DNA of 64,000 bases, taken from Bradyrhizobium sp. LHD-71. Lineage in GTDB: Bacteria > Pseudomonadota > Alphaproteobacteria > Rhizobiales > Xanthobacteraceae. Below, one piece after another: positions 63,680-64,000 of this stretch. The notes below the pieces were generated by a model. The model was given only the letters and a program-made list of their open reading frames with translations, was not told where the DNA came from and made no database searches. A program made the position numbers and the translations under genes. The stretch's first letter is position 1. Each line of letters starts with the position of its first letter. The DNA is taken from assembly GCF_031157255.1 (NCBI RefSeq), contig NZ_JAVIFX010000007.1, positions 1-64,000 on the forward strand, in the 5' to 3' direction.

Positions 63680-64000
63680 TTGACGGACCGGACACATCCT
63701 TTTGACGCCGATGCCATTTTGAAGGGCATCCGGAGCTGGGTCGAGATCGAAACGCCGACAGAGGCGCCGGAGCAGATCAATCATCTCATGACCGTGGTGG
63801 CCGACGGCTATCGCTCCCTGCCGGCGACGGTCGAGCGCATTGCGGGCAAGGACGGATGCGGCGACCATCTGGCCGTCCGCTCCAATTGGGGTCAGGACAA
63901 GCCGGGCATCCTGGTGCTCAGCCACCTCGACACCGTGCACCCGATGGGATTTATCAAGCGGCTTCCTTTCCGGATCGAGGGCGATGTCGCGTTCGGGCCT
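63680..64000 (+). CDS. M20-family metallopeptidase, partial
   Basis: The first 107 residues of an M20 (glutamate carboxypeptidase/ArgE-like) enzyme, cut by the window's right end. The N-terminal helix (AILKGIRSWVEIETPTEAPE) and the metal-site strand GILVLSHLDTVHPMG, with His and Asp ligands, are clear. It starts with TTG at 63680, preceded by AGGAGGGGAG. The gap 63414-63679 to the divergent terpene synthase has no other gene. Confidence 0.85.
   Translation, partial: MTDRTHPFDADAILKGIRSWVEIETPTEAPEQINHLMTVVADGYRSLPATVERIAGKDGCGDHLAVRSNWGQDKPGILVLSHLDTVHPMGFIKRLPFRIEGDVAFGP

Noticed and set aside
62253-63683. 476-residue frame opposite the terpene synthase
   Set aside because: No recognisable motifs, whereas the minus strand has the DDVYVEE and GRY motifs of terpene synthases.
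1-64000. CRISPR array, phage genes, insertion sequence or integrase
   Set aside because: No regularly spaced repeats, transposase, integrase or phage structural motifs in any translated gene.

Overview
The window is high-GC DNA whose gene content and small palindromic repeats fit an alphaproteobacterium of the Bradyrhizobium/Rhodopseudomonas/Afipia group. This is inferred from gene families, codon bias and repeat style, not from a marker gene. It looks like chromosome: dense genes, no insertion sequence, phage, CRISPR array, tRNA or rRNA that I could see.

Layout. 0-5 kb: metallophosphoesterase, a membrane-anchored unknown, DUF4170 protein, isocitrate lyase (aceA) and the divergent short-chain-acyl regulator (ScfR type) that probably controls it. 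5-20 kb: a cell-surface signalling locus on the minus strand. It encodes a small secreted protein with an STN domain and a TonB-C-like end, an ECF sigma factor, a FecR anti-sigma factor and a ~4000-residue filamentous-haemagglutinin exoprotein (two-partner secretion TpsA with DUF3739). No TpsB is visible. 20-30 kb: lytic transglycosylase, thioesterase and a complete peptide-type ABC importer with two tandem paralogous substrate-binding proteins. 30-38 kb: a fadE/thiolase/multifunctional beta-oxidation operon, flavin reductase, His-rich cupin and DUF3307 protein.

38-46 kb is the most unusual part. It is a five-gene minus-strand operon: a TPR plus outer-membrane-barrel (Slam-like) protein, a secreted FecR-domain protein with a TbpB-like C-terminal barrel, a CHASE2 adenylate/guanylate cyclase, a membrane-anchored cyclic-nucleotide-binding (CNB) protein and a DUF6537-like protein. 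A second CNB protein is divergent at the operon head. It reads as a surface-protein export pair joined to a cyclic-nucleotide circuit.

46-54 kb: PfkB kinase, LysR regulator, DUF1127 protein, sulfite-oxidase-like enzyme, an alpha/beta-hydrolase with alanine at the nucleophile position, an MBL hydrolase, a TPP enzyme and an aldo/keto reductase that carries an in-frame palindromic repeat. 55-64 kb: serine-glyoxylate aminotransferase divergent from a glycolate/D-lactate-dehydrogenase-type FAD/Fe-S fusion, a DUF1932 dehydrogenase, a lone ABC substrate-binding protein, a class I terpene synthase and the start of an M20 peptidase cut by the window edge.

Two themes recur: C2/glyoxylate metabolism (isocitrate lyase, aminotransferase, GlcD/GlcF-like fusion) and surface-exposed protein systems with dedicated signalling. 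Short inverted repeats of several families sit between genes, mostly at convergent ends.
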